Below are positions 53,674 to 64,000 of a DNA stretch of 64,000 bases, piece by piece. A program made the position numbers and the translations under genes. How positions within the stretch are numbered: the stretch's first letter is position 1; every line of letters starts with the position of its first letter. Under the pieces are notes generated by a model. It searched no databases, had not been told where the DNA came from, and saw nothing but the letters and a program-made list of their open reading frames with translations. Origin of the DNA: Ophiobolus disseminans (Eukaryota; Ascomycota; Dothideomycetes; Pleosporales; Phaeosphaeriaceae); contig MU006245.1 in assembly GCA_010093685.1 (NCBI GenBank), forward strand, positions 62,001 through 126,000, written 5' to 3'.

Positions 53674-54487
53674 GTCTACTTGAGGGAGAGCGCGAAGGAG
53701 AATTGAGATGCTAGCTGCCCAATACTCGAGTATGCAACGAACGAGGAATGGAGATTCTGACGAAGAACAACTCTCATGTTTACCCTTTTATTTATCGGTA
53801 CTCGAGGAGGACTCCAATTTAGCCTCTAATTCGAGCTGCATTAGCGTGCACGCGGAGGCTGCGTGCCTGCGCAAGCGAATCTAGACAGCTACCAGCGATG
53901 AAATACCCATACTGATTGGTATGGTCGGAAGTCAGCTCGGCGGCGGAGCCGAAGGCAGACGTCAAAATCCAGCTCAAGGGTGGTGGCGGAGCGGAACGTA
54001 GAAGGCAGAAGGCGCAAGGCTGAAGTTGTAGATGCGAGGAATGCGGTGGTTGAGGACCACGCAGAGTAGGCCGAACACAACGAGTAGTCTTACGTTTAAA
54101 CATAGTTTGCCAGGACTTGACTAGAAAGCTCTGCTGATGAGAGTATGCTTCTTAATGCGAAAGCAAATTATTGGTCTTCACCAGTTCGAGACCGCCAATG
54201 AAATTTTGGGTGCAATCAATGTTTGTTCGTGTAGTTGACACTACTGAGGATGTTGTGTGCCTCTTGTCTATGTTTAGACGGGTAGCTGGACGAAGGCTGT
54301 GGGCGTGTATGCCCTCCGCGGGCCGCTGCGGGGTGGCTCTTGCGAGCTCTCAGACCGCACTATGATGCAATCACATACACCTCACTGGGCGCCAACACCT
54401 CTTATCTTCCCGTCAGTGAGCTCCATGCTCGGGTATCTCAATCATCTTATCATCATGTCGTCTCATTATTCTTCCAACTTCCCATCT
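53674..54487. other. intergenic, promoter of the secreted Cys-rich gene
   Basis: No gene is recognised. Around 53935-54015 a GCGGAGC-GAAGGCAGA type segment occurs twice imperfectly. Confidence 0.4.
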
Positions 54488-55095
54488 TCACCCATCAGCT
54501 TCCCCTTTAACGTCCTCCCCATTCTTCTCCTTTTGTACCCCATTCTCTTTCCCCACCCCCGGCCCACTCTTCGCCAACACCTCAATCATCTCCGCGACCT
54601 TGACCGCCTTTGTACGATTCGCCTCTTCGTCCGCAGGATCCGACAGCGTATCGAGACCGCCAAAAAGCCATAGTTCTTGGAGGCCGCGTATCAGCGTGCT
54701 GAGGTCTTGCGTAGTTTTGATCTACGGGTCGTGTTAGAAACCTCGAATACATACCGAATTCCACACTCTTTTCTCATATCCTAGCGAAATATTTCAACTC
54801 ACCAATCCCATACTCTGTTCCCTCACAGTCAACTCCTTCTGCGCACTCGTATAAAAGTCGCGCGCCTCATCCAGTCTCTCAACATTCGAATAGTCGCTCG
54901 TATCCGCCGGTTTGACCGTGCGCAGAATAGTGCTCAGGAAGCCGTTGCCGCCCCACGGGTCCGTCGTGCGCTCGTCGTAGATGGCGTTGCAGAGGGATTC
55001 GGTGCGCGCTGGGGGGTGTCAGAGCTGTTGGGTGGGGCCGGGGGGGGATAGAAAGTACCGAGGAGAGCTTCTTTGGTGCGGTCGGCGGGGTTCAT
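54488..55095 (-). CDS. probable Mediator complex subunit 22 (Srb6/Surf5-like)
   Basis: Exons are 55095..55059, 55008..54803 and 54721..54488 (introns 50 and 81 nt), giving 158 aa. The first exon encodes MNPADRTKEALLG. The helical core SAQKELTVREQSMGLIKTTQDL and the following IRGLQELWLFGGLDTL match the pattern of fungal Med22 (helix, then LKExWLFGxLDTL). The tail is Lys/Gly/Glu-rich and disordered. Med22 is a head-module subunit that links Mediator to RNA polymerase II. The identification rests on this short block and on size, so another small coiled-coil protein cannot be excluded. All three splice junctions keep the frame. Confidence 0.6.
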
Positions 55096-56452
55096 TGTGG
55101 GGTTGGGGTGGAGGGGAGTTGGTGGTGTGGATGGTAGGTTTGAGCTTCAATTGAGCCCTTGCTATCGATAAGAATGGTCTGTGCGGGATTGCATGTGAAA
55201 GACAGTTGTAGACGTGCAGGTATTTGCAGTTGGGAGTCCGAAGATATCTGCAACAGTGTCAATGTCATGGCCACATGGATGCTTTTGGTGTGCTCTAAAT
55301 GTCGTTTGGCAGGTAGCAATCATCATCAAGTATCGACATCAAAAGCTTGACCTCATCAATGCCTCGGCACGTCTTTTGGCTTTTAGATAATGTTTGATAT
55401 GGCGACCTATGGAATGGTGTCCAAACTCAAATTACACAGTTTCCATATCGAGCTTCGCTTCCCAATTTATTCAACGAGAGCGATCTCTGTGCAAGCAAGT
55501 CGAAAAGCCCAGAGCATGCTTCCACCACTTCAAGCTACCCCATCCAAAAGCCCCATCATCTATGCCCGGACCTACGCGCCACCTAATCCAATCCTCCAAT
55601 CCGCTATACATAACCCACCAGACCTTGAATATAGCACATCTCAACCCACTCTCCACCAGATCGTCAGGCACGCACGCACCACCCGTCCCGTCCTCCGCAC
55701 AGACACTCCACCCAACCCAATCCACAAACCCCCACCTCATCTGCCACTATCTGCATTCGCGTAGCAAAACAAGATTTGCACCATGAACGGGATGCCCGCT
55801 CGACACGCCACAAATCGATACTAGCTGCTCAACCGTTCGTTAGCTGCGCGCACCACACCTTATCTTCAGCTCTGTTCGCTAGCTGGATAGGGACACGACT
55901 TGTCGATTCGACGCGGCTCTGGCAGCCGGGCAGGGTGTGTATCTCCTGCTTCTAGGGTTGTAGCCTGGAAAAGGCGTTTCACGTGTTCGGAGTCACAACT
56001 TGAGGCGCTTGATTGTTCAGCCGCATGAAAACACGCTGGCGGTGCACAGTCGGCCGGCGTAGTAGCATGTTGCGAGATAGCAGATTTTGCTTCTGGCGTC
56101 GGTCGCTTTCCAAAAGGTAACATGGAATAATGTTGATTGTGTCCCTATGTACCCCAGAGGATTACCTTGAGCCCTTCAATGCGGCAAATCCGTGTCGAAA
56201 ACGATTCCCAAACTCCGTCGCTGGTGCATGGTGTCTAAATGCGAATGCTCATGTCAAAGAAAAGCAATTAAATGATTGTGGTGTGGCTGAAAATCTCGAA
56301 AGAAAAGTAGATAATGAAAGGCGTGATAGGCGGACGGCCGAGCTTGTCTAAACTGGTATTGCACTCAGTGCGCGGCAATGCTCATGCTCTTACGCGGGAG
56401 AATCGACCACTTGGACCTTCTGCGTACTGGTGTCTCGGGTACAGAGTGAGGA
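55096..56452. other. intergenic, no gene seen
   Basis: The left end is the promoter of the Med22-like gene and the right end is 3' flank of the next - strand gene. A C-rich segment at 55540-55750 opens several frames at once but suggests no protein. Confidence 0.45.
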
Positions 56453-57265
56453 CTAATGACGCCGTCGCTTGGCTTGCTGAAGTGCCTGGGCCCTTTGACG
56501 TTCAAGTTGGCTCGTTGCAAGTCGTCCGTGTTGGAGCTCTCTGTTCACAAATGAGCGAGTGTGATAGACATCACGGAGGAGGAACGCACGAGTGGATGCT
56601 GCCGAGGTGTCTGAGCTACCTGAAGATACTTGCTCGGGCTCTGTGCGAGATATTAGTTGTAGCCTTATAGCGAGAGTCTAGTACGACGTACCCTCATCTA
56701 CAGAGACGTTTGACAGAGGACTCTTCTTTTTCGCAAATGAGGATCTACTGCTCATGGGAGGTCGCGACCGTTGGCTCATGGGTGACGGCATTGTCAATGG
56801 TCCTTCCGGTATCTGCGGAAAATATTCGCCGGGCTGTAGGTGTGCGCTTGCCATTGGCAAACTATGGCGATGTGATAAATGCCGTGGCCGTTGGGTCGTG
56901 GCATCCGTGGGTGGATCGCTGATGGCTTTGCCCTTGAGGCTCGGGGGAGTAGAGTGCGGTGAATAACCAGCGATACTAGGCGCGCGGGACGAAGCGCGGG
57001 ACGATTCGCAAGAGTGGTATACTGAATGGCGTTGTGCCAACGGAGGTTGGTAGGAACTTGCCCTCCGCTTTCTGGCTGCTGCAATTCTAGCCTGAAGTTC
57101 TGCTGGCTTGAGGGTCGTTGGCTGGGCATTCAACGCATCTTGGGCCGCGTGGGTAGGAATGTGTTTGTACGGCGCTGCGGGCGGCTTGCTTTCTTGAGCA
57201 GCGGCGGTCTTTTTGTGCTCTATGGCAGCCTCTTTGGCTTTCTTGAATTTTGTGAAAAATGCCAT
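56453..57265 (-). CDS. basic Ser-rich protein of unknown function (253 aa)
   Basis: Exons 57265..56692 and 56640..56453 flank a 51-nt intron (GTACGT donor, CACAG acceptor). The start chosen is the ATG giving MAFFTKFKKAKEAAIEH, a Lys-rich amphipathic helix; the frame remains open 16 codons upstream. The middle is Ser/Arg/Pro/His-rich (SSRASSRAPS) and likely phosphorylated. The second exon ends in a Gln/Arg-rich helix (ERQRAQALQQAKRRR). There is no signal peptide, membrane segment or known domain. The composition suggests a disordered nuclear or cytoskeleton-associated protein, but no function can be assigned. Confidence 0.65.
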
Positions 57266-59227
57266 TGCAGGACTGGGACCACAAGGGGCGGAGCTTGCTT
57301 TAACCGTTGGCAAAGTAGGAGCTCAGAACAGTGACGTCCATTTCCAGAATTGGTGGTTTAATCAAGGTTAAATACTATGGCCCAACAAAACGACTAGGGG
57401 CGCTCGTGGGACAAGGATACAGATTGGGGATCTGTCAGTGCGCTGCTGAAAACGGCGCCACAAGATACGGTCGACCGCGTCGCGTAGTGCACTAACTTAG
57501 CCTGGTGTTCATGTAGAGACGATGATGAACGTTATTTTACGGCCCGCTAGCAGTGGGAGCTCCCGCTCATGAATTTTCCATGCTCTTTTAGTCTCTTCTG
57601 AGTTTCGCACAACCTACGCTGTATCAACGCGAATTGGTGACATGCAAATTCGGCCGTATGTTGCGGGTGCAAGGCGCGATAGTCGTGATGCAGGCGGATA
57701 CGAGGACATGCAAGCCTAGCTCCCCATGCTGTATCGATTTCCAGGGTGTCGGAAAAGGTAAAGTCTGGCTCAGCAAACGACTCCCGCACCCTAACCTGGC
57801 AGCCTGTGCATACTTGGTACACGGAGAGTTTGAAATAGCTCACGTCGCAGGGCAGGAGGGGTCGGCGTTCTGGGTTGACTTGGTGTTGCCATCGACAAGC
57901 ATAAAACCAACGGCCCAGGTCTGGAATTCAGCTATGGGTTAGCTCGAGCGACTGTTGAAGATCATGAGAATTGTAGAAGAGCTGACTGCATCTGCAATCG
58001 ACCCGAACTTGACAGCAGGCGGCAGCATGTCTCTTACTTCTGGAGGTGCAGCTTCCTTTCCCAGCAAGCTCAGCACACGGCATAGGCGATCATGCATGCT
58101 GCGTCCAGACTGTGTCACCGAACGGATGGCCGCGCCGCCCAAGTAGTGTTTGCGAGCCGTCTCGACAGCTTTGGGACAGCTGGGGCTGGGTGCATACCAT
58201 AAAAGAGAGGTCGTGGCCGTGGGCTGGCCTTGATCTAGCCATGCTCACGAAAGAATTCGCCGAAATGTTGTCGTCGATGAGAAAGACATAAGCATCACTG
58301 CTAGGATGCTTGTGCTCGTGCAGTGCGCGGTGCTACGAGCTGCCAGATGATCGAGCATGATGCAGAGGAGGCCTGCAGCCGGGCACCTGATGCCCGGGGC
58401 CTGCTCATATACGTGGAAAGTGGTGATGAAAGGCGTGTTGCAGCAGGTGTGTTGTACCCAAACGTGCTGGCTGACACCGTGGCACCTTTGGGTACGTTGG
58501 GGGCCAAGCACCTGACTGCTGTCAACTGTCATCGAGTACCACTGCCAGGCGCGGTGAGATGGGGAGATGCAGGCCCGACGTCGAAGCAGCACTCGGCCCG
58601 TGCAAAGTGATGCTGCTCGGCGCTGGTGGGGAGGACACGATGGCTGCCAAGGCCGGATGTCGTCAGCGCGGTCGGGCTGGGGAGGAGCGAGGCTCGCTGG
58701 CGCCTGCTGGATCCCGCCATCTGCCAGGCGCACCTTCCGTAGCATTGCGTGCGCACTCGAACATCCCAGCCGGCTCCCAAGGGTCAAACTGGCGTCGACT
58801 TGCGGCTCTGTCCTCTCGTGCCGCGGTCCAGCCCTTCGCACGTTAGCGCACCATCCCGTTATCGATATCCAGGCTGCATCTGATTAGGGCCGCCGCAGTC
58901 GAACCTGCACGCACGCACACGACGCGCCCGATACTCCCGCGGCGATCACCACGACGTAAACCTCCCATCTCGCGCGAGCCGCATCTCTCGCACTCCCGCG
59001 CCCGACGTGTAGCATCCGGCGTTCGCTCGTCGCGTTGCCGCAGGCCTGTTGCGCGCCAGCCTCCTATTACCGCCGTCGCCAGCACGCACGCCGCCTGCAC
59101 CGTCGCCCACGCTCCCGCGCCCGCCGCCAATTGCTGGGACCCGCTGCGCAAGGCATCGCGATCGCGCGCCACACTCTGGAGGGCGTGTTTGCCCTGGCCG
59201 GAGTGCGTGTAGGCCCTCGCTTCTACT
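57266..59227. other. 2-kb interval upstream of the PP4 subunit gene, GC-rich to the right
   Basis: Many overlapping frames of 70-200 codons occur on both strands at 58040-58890, with no recognised protein. A hairpin CCGGGCA-N5-TGCCCGG is at 58379-58397. The last ~350 bp are C-rich and likely the promoter/5' UTR of the PP4 subunit gene. Confidence 0.45.
58379..58397. other. perfect hairpin, 7-bp stem and 5-nt loop
   Basis: CCGGGCA, loop CCTGA, TGCCCGG. The surrounding GC-rich sequence allows further imperfect pairing. No adjacent U-tract or gene end explains it. Confidence 0.5.
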
Positions 59228-62082
59228 ATGGCATTGGCAGCGCCACCTGCCAACGATCGCAAGCGCGTCAAGGTATACGAGCTCAAGAACAATGACTGGT
59301 TCGACCGGGGCACGGGGTTTTGCAAGGGCACCGTGGTGAGCGTACGTTGCGCCCCCCTTACTCCATCGCGATGCCGCATGGCCGATTGCGCGATGGCATC
59401 ATGGCATGCGCCCGTCGCACCGAGCTCGGCTGACTGTGCGACCTAGGCCGAAGAAGCGAAAATCGTCGTCGTGTCCGAGGACGACCAGTCGCGACAACTA
59501 CTCGAGACGCGCATATCCAAAGATGACGGCTACCAAAAACAGCAAGGTACGCGCTACCAGGACCCATACAGCAAGGGCAGCAGCTAACCCGCGGTAGACA
59601 CTCTCATCGTATGGACCGAGCAGAATGGCACCGACATGGCCCTCAGCTTCCAGGAGCCGGAGGGCTGCGCAAGCATCTGGTACGCGAACCGTGTTTGCTC
59701 TGAACTACATCGCGCTCATGCAGGACAGGGATTTCGTAAACGACATTCAGTCGCGATTGCAATCGCTCGCACAGGGTAGGTGCAGCACTCCAGCGAGTCC
59801 GGAAAATTTGGCTAATTTCTTAGACGACGGACTCTCCGACGACATTGAGCACGTCAGCCCCATTATGCTGCCCAACCCCGATCTCGGCAACCTCCACGAA
59901 ATCGAAAATCACATGCGCGCGGCCAACTCGACGCCGGGCGGACGCGAAGCTCTGGCCAAATTCATCTTCATCGAGAAGTACATCCCGAAGCTGATACCGC
60001 TTGTAGACATGGCCGAGGACCTGGAGAGCGTGTCAGATCTGCACAGATTATGCAGCATCATGAAGATGCTGATCCTCCTTAATGATAGCCAGATTATCGA
60101 GTATATCGTAAGCGACGACGTGGTTCTGGGCGTAGTCGGAGCACTGGAGTACGACCCCGATTTCCCACTACACAAAGCGAACCACCGACAGTATCTGGCC
60201 GACGAGTCCAAGTTCAAGGAGGTCGTCAAGATTGAAGACGAGAACATAAAGAATAAAATACACTACACCTACCGGTTGCAATACCTCAAGGACGTGGTAC
60301 TCGCGCGCATACTCGACGACCCCACCTTCTCCGTCCTGAACTCGCTCATCTTCTTCAATCAAGTCGACATCGTACAACACTTGCAGGCGAATGTGCCGTT
60401 CTTGAAGGAACTGTTCACCATATTTGGGCCAAAAGAGCCGAGCCTCCAGCGGAAGAAGGATGCTGTACTGTTCATACAGCAATGCTGCGCCATAGCCAAG
60501 AGCCTGCAGGCTAACGGTCGAGCTCAGCTATACCAGAACTTCATCAGCAGCGGCTTGCTCGACGTCATTCAATTCGCTCTCAAGCACCAGGACGCAGCCG
60601 TGCGCGTAGCAGGGACGGACATCCTGGTCTCACTCATCGACCATGACGCTTTGATGGTGCGAAGCTACATTTTCAAGGCGATCCAGGAGAAGTCAAAGCC
60701 ACTAACAGATACGCTCATCGAGCTTTTGCTCATTGAGGTCGACCTTGGCGTCAAGGCACAGATGGCGGAGGCTATCAAGATTCTGCTGGACCCCAATGCC
60801 AATTCAGCATCAATCGAGGCACTCGGGCGAACAAACAGCGACTTCCTGGCCAAAGTACGGGGTCAACTGCCCTCTATCCCCCAGACGGACTCGTTTATCC
60901 AGAACTTTTATGATGAGTCTGCCAGGAAACTGTTCCAACCCCTCAAAGACCTCGAGGGTAGAGAGACAAGTAAGTTGCAATTCCTTCTTTGTGGCAATTC
61001 ACTAATCAAAAGCAGTGAATGACCTGACCATGCAGGAGGTGTCCCTATACGCTCACCTAGTGGAAGTGCTCTGCTTCTTCATTAGGCAACACAACTTCCG
61101 CAGCAAATACTTCATCCTTTCGGAAGGCCTTGCGGCACGCGTTGCTCAGCTTATGGACTGCCCTGAAAAGCACCTGAAACTGACCGCCCTCAAATACTTC
61201 CGTACGGTTATCGGCTTTCATGACGAGACGCACAACCGACAAATCATACAGCATCAGCTATTTGAACCCATACTAAAGATACTCTTCGACACAATGCCGC
61301 GCGATAACCTGCTCAACTCGGCTTGTCTGGAGCTGTTCGAGTTCATCAAACGAGAAAACATCAAAATGGTCGTACAGCATCTCGTGGAGACGTACCGGGA
61401 AAGGCTACAGGCAATCACCTACGTGGATACGTTCCAGAACCTCATTCTACGCTACGACCAGATGCATGAGCCAGCCACGACCCAGGAGCTTGACCACTCG
61501 TTCACTAGTGTGGACAGCGACACACCTGCCCGGCAACATGCTGCAATGAACGGCGGGAAGTGGGGTCATGGTCTCAAAGAAGTGGATGCGGATGAGGAAG
61601 CTTATTTCAATGCATCTGATGATGAAGACGACAACCCACCCATTGCTGGCAAGCCTGTTATGAATGGAGCCTCGCCTGTACGGCCTCTTGTCAACTATCC
61701 TGATGACGATGCAGATGAGGACGACATGGATATACTCGGAGTAGATGGTCCACCCTCAGCCCAGAAGCTGTCTACGTCGACACAAACACGACATGGAAGC
61801 ACCTCGCCAAAGGCAGCTGCCGTTGGCTCGCCTCCAGAGCGTATATCGGAGAAGCGTCGCAGAGACGACGACGAAGAGGACGAACTGCTCGCAAGTATAT
61901 CCTCTAGTACTGGTCCCAAGCGACGCGCGTCCACCGCAAGCAATGCGAGCACAGGGAGCCTACGCAGCCTACGTCGAAAGTCACCGAACATTAACTCTGG
62001 GAAAGACGGCGGTGGCGGACCAAAGAAGATATCCCTGTCTCTACCTTTGAAGAGTGGCGTTGAAGGCGGAGAAGGCCAGTAG
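59228..62082 (+). CDS. psy2: serine/threonine phosphatase 4 regulatory subunit 3 (Psy2/SMEK)
   Basis: Exons are 59228..59335, 59447..59546, 59598..59679, 59729..60969 and 61016..62082 (introns 111, 51, 49 and 46 nt), giving 865 aa. The N-terminal EVH1/PH-like domain is built from exons 1-3 (KRVKVYELKNNDWFDRGTGF, EEAKIVVVSEDD, DTLIVWTEQNG, EPEGCASIW). The SMEK/DUF625 helical-repeat region follows (FIEKYIPKLIPLVDMAEDL, RLCSIMKMLILLND, RLQYLKDVVLARILDDPTFS, LKLTALKYFRTVIGFHDE). The tail is acidic then Lys-rich with Ser, probably nuclear. The protein directs PP4 to targets such as DNA-damage phosphoproteins. The third acceptor was chosen so that IWDFVNDIQ is kept in frame. Confidence 0.95.
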
Positions 62083-62694
62083 CCATCACCATCAAGACAA
62101 CTCAAGAACATGTGGAGGGGACTCAGCTGGATGCTTTGTATTTTTGGAGCCCAGCATGCCGTTACTTACTCACGAGAGATACCCCTTTGGAAAACTAGGC
62201 ACGCAGTCGACGTTGTATGAACTGGGACTACATGGGAACCTCCTGTCCTCGTACAAATGGTTCGCGCGGGAGTAGCATTGGGAGGTGTAATCACAGGCGT
62301 TCAGCAACTTGAACTTTGGGGGAACGGGCTGGGTACGATGGAATGATGTAGCGCTGGGAGCGTATTTCTGCTGTTGGATTATCCTGTGCGAGCGGAGGCC
62401 GACGGCCGGTGTATCATATTTTTCCTGCTAGAGGGGCAATCAAGTCTGTGCAAAGGATGTTGAAAATGTGACCCGGGTGTTTGGACTGGCGTGGATTGCG
62501 CAATGCTCGTCCTTCTGGAAGCATGCATGGAAACATCGTGACTGCACGTCACGTCACGTTTTCTCGCGTGGCTCTTAGCGCGCTTTCACCCCGCACGTCA
62601 TTGGATTCTTGACAACATTCCTTCACTCCAACCTTCGATCTCATGCCCGACAAAGACACAATTGAAATTCCCACTCAACTCAGAAGACCAAGCA
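62083..62694. promoter_or_regulatory. DHFR promoter with three ACGTCA elements
   Basis: ACGTCA occurs at 62546-62551, 62551-62556 and 62595-62600, the first two inside a tandem CACGTCACGTCACGT run (62545-62559). They lie 95-150 bp upstream of the DHFR ATG. The left part is the psy2 3' flank. Confidence 0.5.
62545..62559 (+). promoter_or_regulatory. tandem CACGT run, three overlapping copies, in the DHFR promoter
   Basis: Three CACGT units in direct tandem form two ACGTCA words and contain the shared 11-mer TCACGTCACGT (62549-62559), 136 bp upstream of the ATG. Confidence 0.5.
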
Positions 62695-63381
62695 ATGTCA
62701 GACCCACCCCAAGACCAATCGACCACAAGTACATCCAGCGACGCGTCCACCATGCCCAAGCCACAAAGTCTCACCCTCATCCTCGCAGCCACACCCTCCC
62801 TCGGCATCGGCAAAAACGGTACCCTCCCCTGGCCCCAACTTAAGAAAGAGATGGGTTACTTCGCCCGTGTCACAAAGCGCGTCTCCTCCCCACCTCTCGG
62901 CACTACGGGTTCAAAACGCATCAACGCAGTGATCATGGGCCGCAAAACATGGGACAGCATACCCCCGAAATTCCGCCCCTTGAAAGATCGATTAAACATC
63001 GTTGTTACGCGGGACGCTGGAAAATTAGAAGAAAGCTTGGAGAGCAAAAGTGAGCCAGAAGGCCCGATAATCGCATCCGGCATCCTCGACGCACTAAAGC
63101 AGCTCGAACACAAGCCCGACGTTGAGCGCATCTACGTCATCGGCGGCGCGAGTGTGTATCAAACGGCGCTGGAGCTGCCGCAGACGACGCGCGTGTTGCT
63201 TACTAAGATACATGGGGAGTATGAGTGCGATACGTTTTTCCCTGTTAATCTTGAGGAGAGTGCGGTGTGGAGGAAAGTGGATAAGAAAAAACTAGAGAGC
63301 TTTACGGGGGAGGAAGTTGATGAGAGTGGGGTTGAGGAGAGGGAGGTGAATTTTGAGTTTTGCTTGTTTGAGAGGGAGTGA
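62695..63381 (+). CDS. dfr1: dihydrofolate reductase
   Basis: A single exon of 228 aa, usual for fungal DHFR. It reduces dihydrofolate to tetrahydrofolate with NADPH and is the antifolate target. Seen: ILAATPSLGIGKNGTLPWP with the catalytic acid Glu52 in LKKEMGYF; the NADPH-binding IMGRKTWDSIP; RPLKDRLNIVVTR; and the second glycine loop VIGGASVYQTAL. The C-terminal half has a Glu/Lys-rich insertion before NFEFCLFERE. The first ATG in frame adds about 20 Ser/Thr/Gln-rich residues; a second ATG at residue 20 (MPKPQSLTLIL) is nearer the family's normal start. Tandem ACGTCA sites lie in its promoter. Confidence 0.96.
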   Translation: MSDPPQDQSTTSTSSDASTMPKPQSLTLILAATPSLGIGKNGTLPWPQLKKEMGYFARVTKRVSSPPLGTTGSKRINAVIMGRKTWDSIPPKFRPLKDRLNIVVTRDAGKLEESLESKSEPEGPIIASGILDALKQLEHKPDVERIYVIGGASVYQTALELPQTTRVLLTKIHGEYECDTFFPVNLEESAVWRKVDKKKLESFTGEEVDESGVEEREVNFEFCLFERE

Positions 63382-64000
63382 TAAGAAAGGCAACTACATC
63401 TAAGCGGCTGCTTGCTCTCTGCTGTGAAGCTGACTGGGCTTATAACCTGCACCAGTTGTGTCTATACAAACACTTTCCATCACTACATCCCGCTCTCATT
63501 CAACTCCTGGCGCAGATACAACTTCAAGTACATCTCGCGCACATAATTCCAACCTGGGATGGGTGGGTGGGAGTGCAAGGTTTTGTATCGGCGCTGGCGT
63601 GGTGGGTTGTCTTATCCAAAAATGATACTGCTGCTGCTGGGTCTATTCCAGCCTAGTCTGATCCTACGAAGTGAGTATGCAGGCTATCCTTTCCTCTAGA
63701 AAGTCTAGAAGTATATTTCTTTCTCTATAGAGATAACTTTAGTTACTACCTACCGCTACTAAGTATCGCGAACTATAGTATACTGCTAAAGACGTCTTAA
63801 CCTACACGCAGCAGCCACAGGGAAACCGTTGTATAGAATATCTAAAGATAATGTATTACAGCCGAATACAAGAGTGTAGGAATATCCTTCAATCCAACAA
63901 ACCATCCCACACAACCTTCCCACATCCCCCCCATCCTCTCCCCCTCCCCTCCCATCTCCCAAACATCCACCCCTCTCTACCTCGCCACAACCCCCCACGC
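63382..64000. other. right-edge intergenic, AT-rich patch at 63650-63860
   Basis: No gene is recognised. About 200 bp at 63650-63860 are clearly AT-richer than the rest, with many TA steps, which is the look of a repeat eroded by RIP mutation. The final ~100 bp are C-rich with a CCATCC/CCTCCC pattern. Confidence 0.4.

Noticed and set aside
58245..58887. Overlapping frames of 70-198 codons on both strands
   Set aside because: High GC lowers stop frequency. The sequences show no motif, and the interval is probably promoter/5' UTR of the PP4 subunit gene.

Overview
The window reads as nuclear DNA of a filamentous ascomycete. Most genes carry 46-60 nt introns with GTAAGT/GTATGT-type donors, a CTAAC-like branch site and an AG acceptor. 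GC content is balanced and genes lie on both strands. Gene content (Atg3, COP9 subunit 6, a DUF3445 protein, a 2,6-dihydroxypyridine-hydroxylase-type FAD monooxygenase, small secreted proteins) fits Pezizomycotina. A dothideomycete, probably Pleosporales, is my guess from general resemblance only. No rRNA, tRNA, CRISPR or intact transposon was found. All exon structures were worked out by eye from frame continuity and splice signals.

Layout. 0-6.4 kb: the 3' end of an unknown gene, a DUF7730-like gene with an in-frame stop near its start, a small membrane protein, COP9 signalosome subunit 6, and a zinc sorbitol/xylitol-type dehydrogenase. 6.4-9.4 kb: about 3 kb with no recognisable gene. 9.4-19 kb: an epoxide hydrolase with unusually long introns, a divergent pair of splicing genes (pinin-like and PHF5A/Rds3), a Baeyer-Villiger-type monooxygenase and Atg3. 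19-24.4 kb: gene-poor, with one 77-residue protein and one doubtful ORF.

24.4-35.2 kb is the most distinctive block: six enzyme-like genes in alternating orientation. They are a DUF3445 haem N-demethylase-like protein with a membrane anchor, a DHPH-type FAD monooxygenase, an extended NAD(P)-dependent reductase, a classical SDR, a nitronate monooxygenase, and a 706-residue protein with a transglutaminase-like Cys-His-Asp triad. No PKS, NRPS or terpene synthase is present. The set looks more like a small catabolic or tailoring cluster, possibly for an N-containing or N-heterocyclic aromatic compound (inference). The promoter between the FAD monooxygenase and the reductase is packed with inverted repeats.

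36-42 kb holds two small secreted proteins and Ecm14, a carboxypeptidase-fold protein whose catalytic Glu is replaced by Lys. 42-64 kb holds a Sec7-PH Arf exchange factor, a class 3 lipase, an orphan two-exon gene, a large secreted Cys-rich protein, a probable Mediator subunit 22, an unknown basic protein, the PP4 regulatory subunit 3 (Psy2/SMEK) and dihydrofolate reductase. The 11-bp word TCACGTCACGT occurs in the pinin/PHF5A, atg3 and DHFR promoters.
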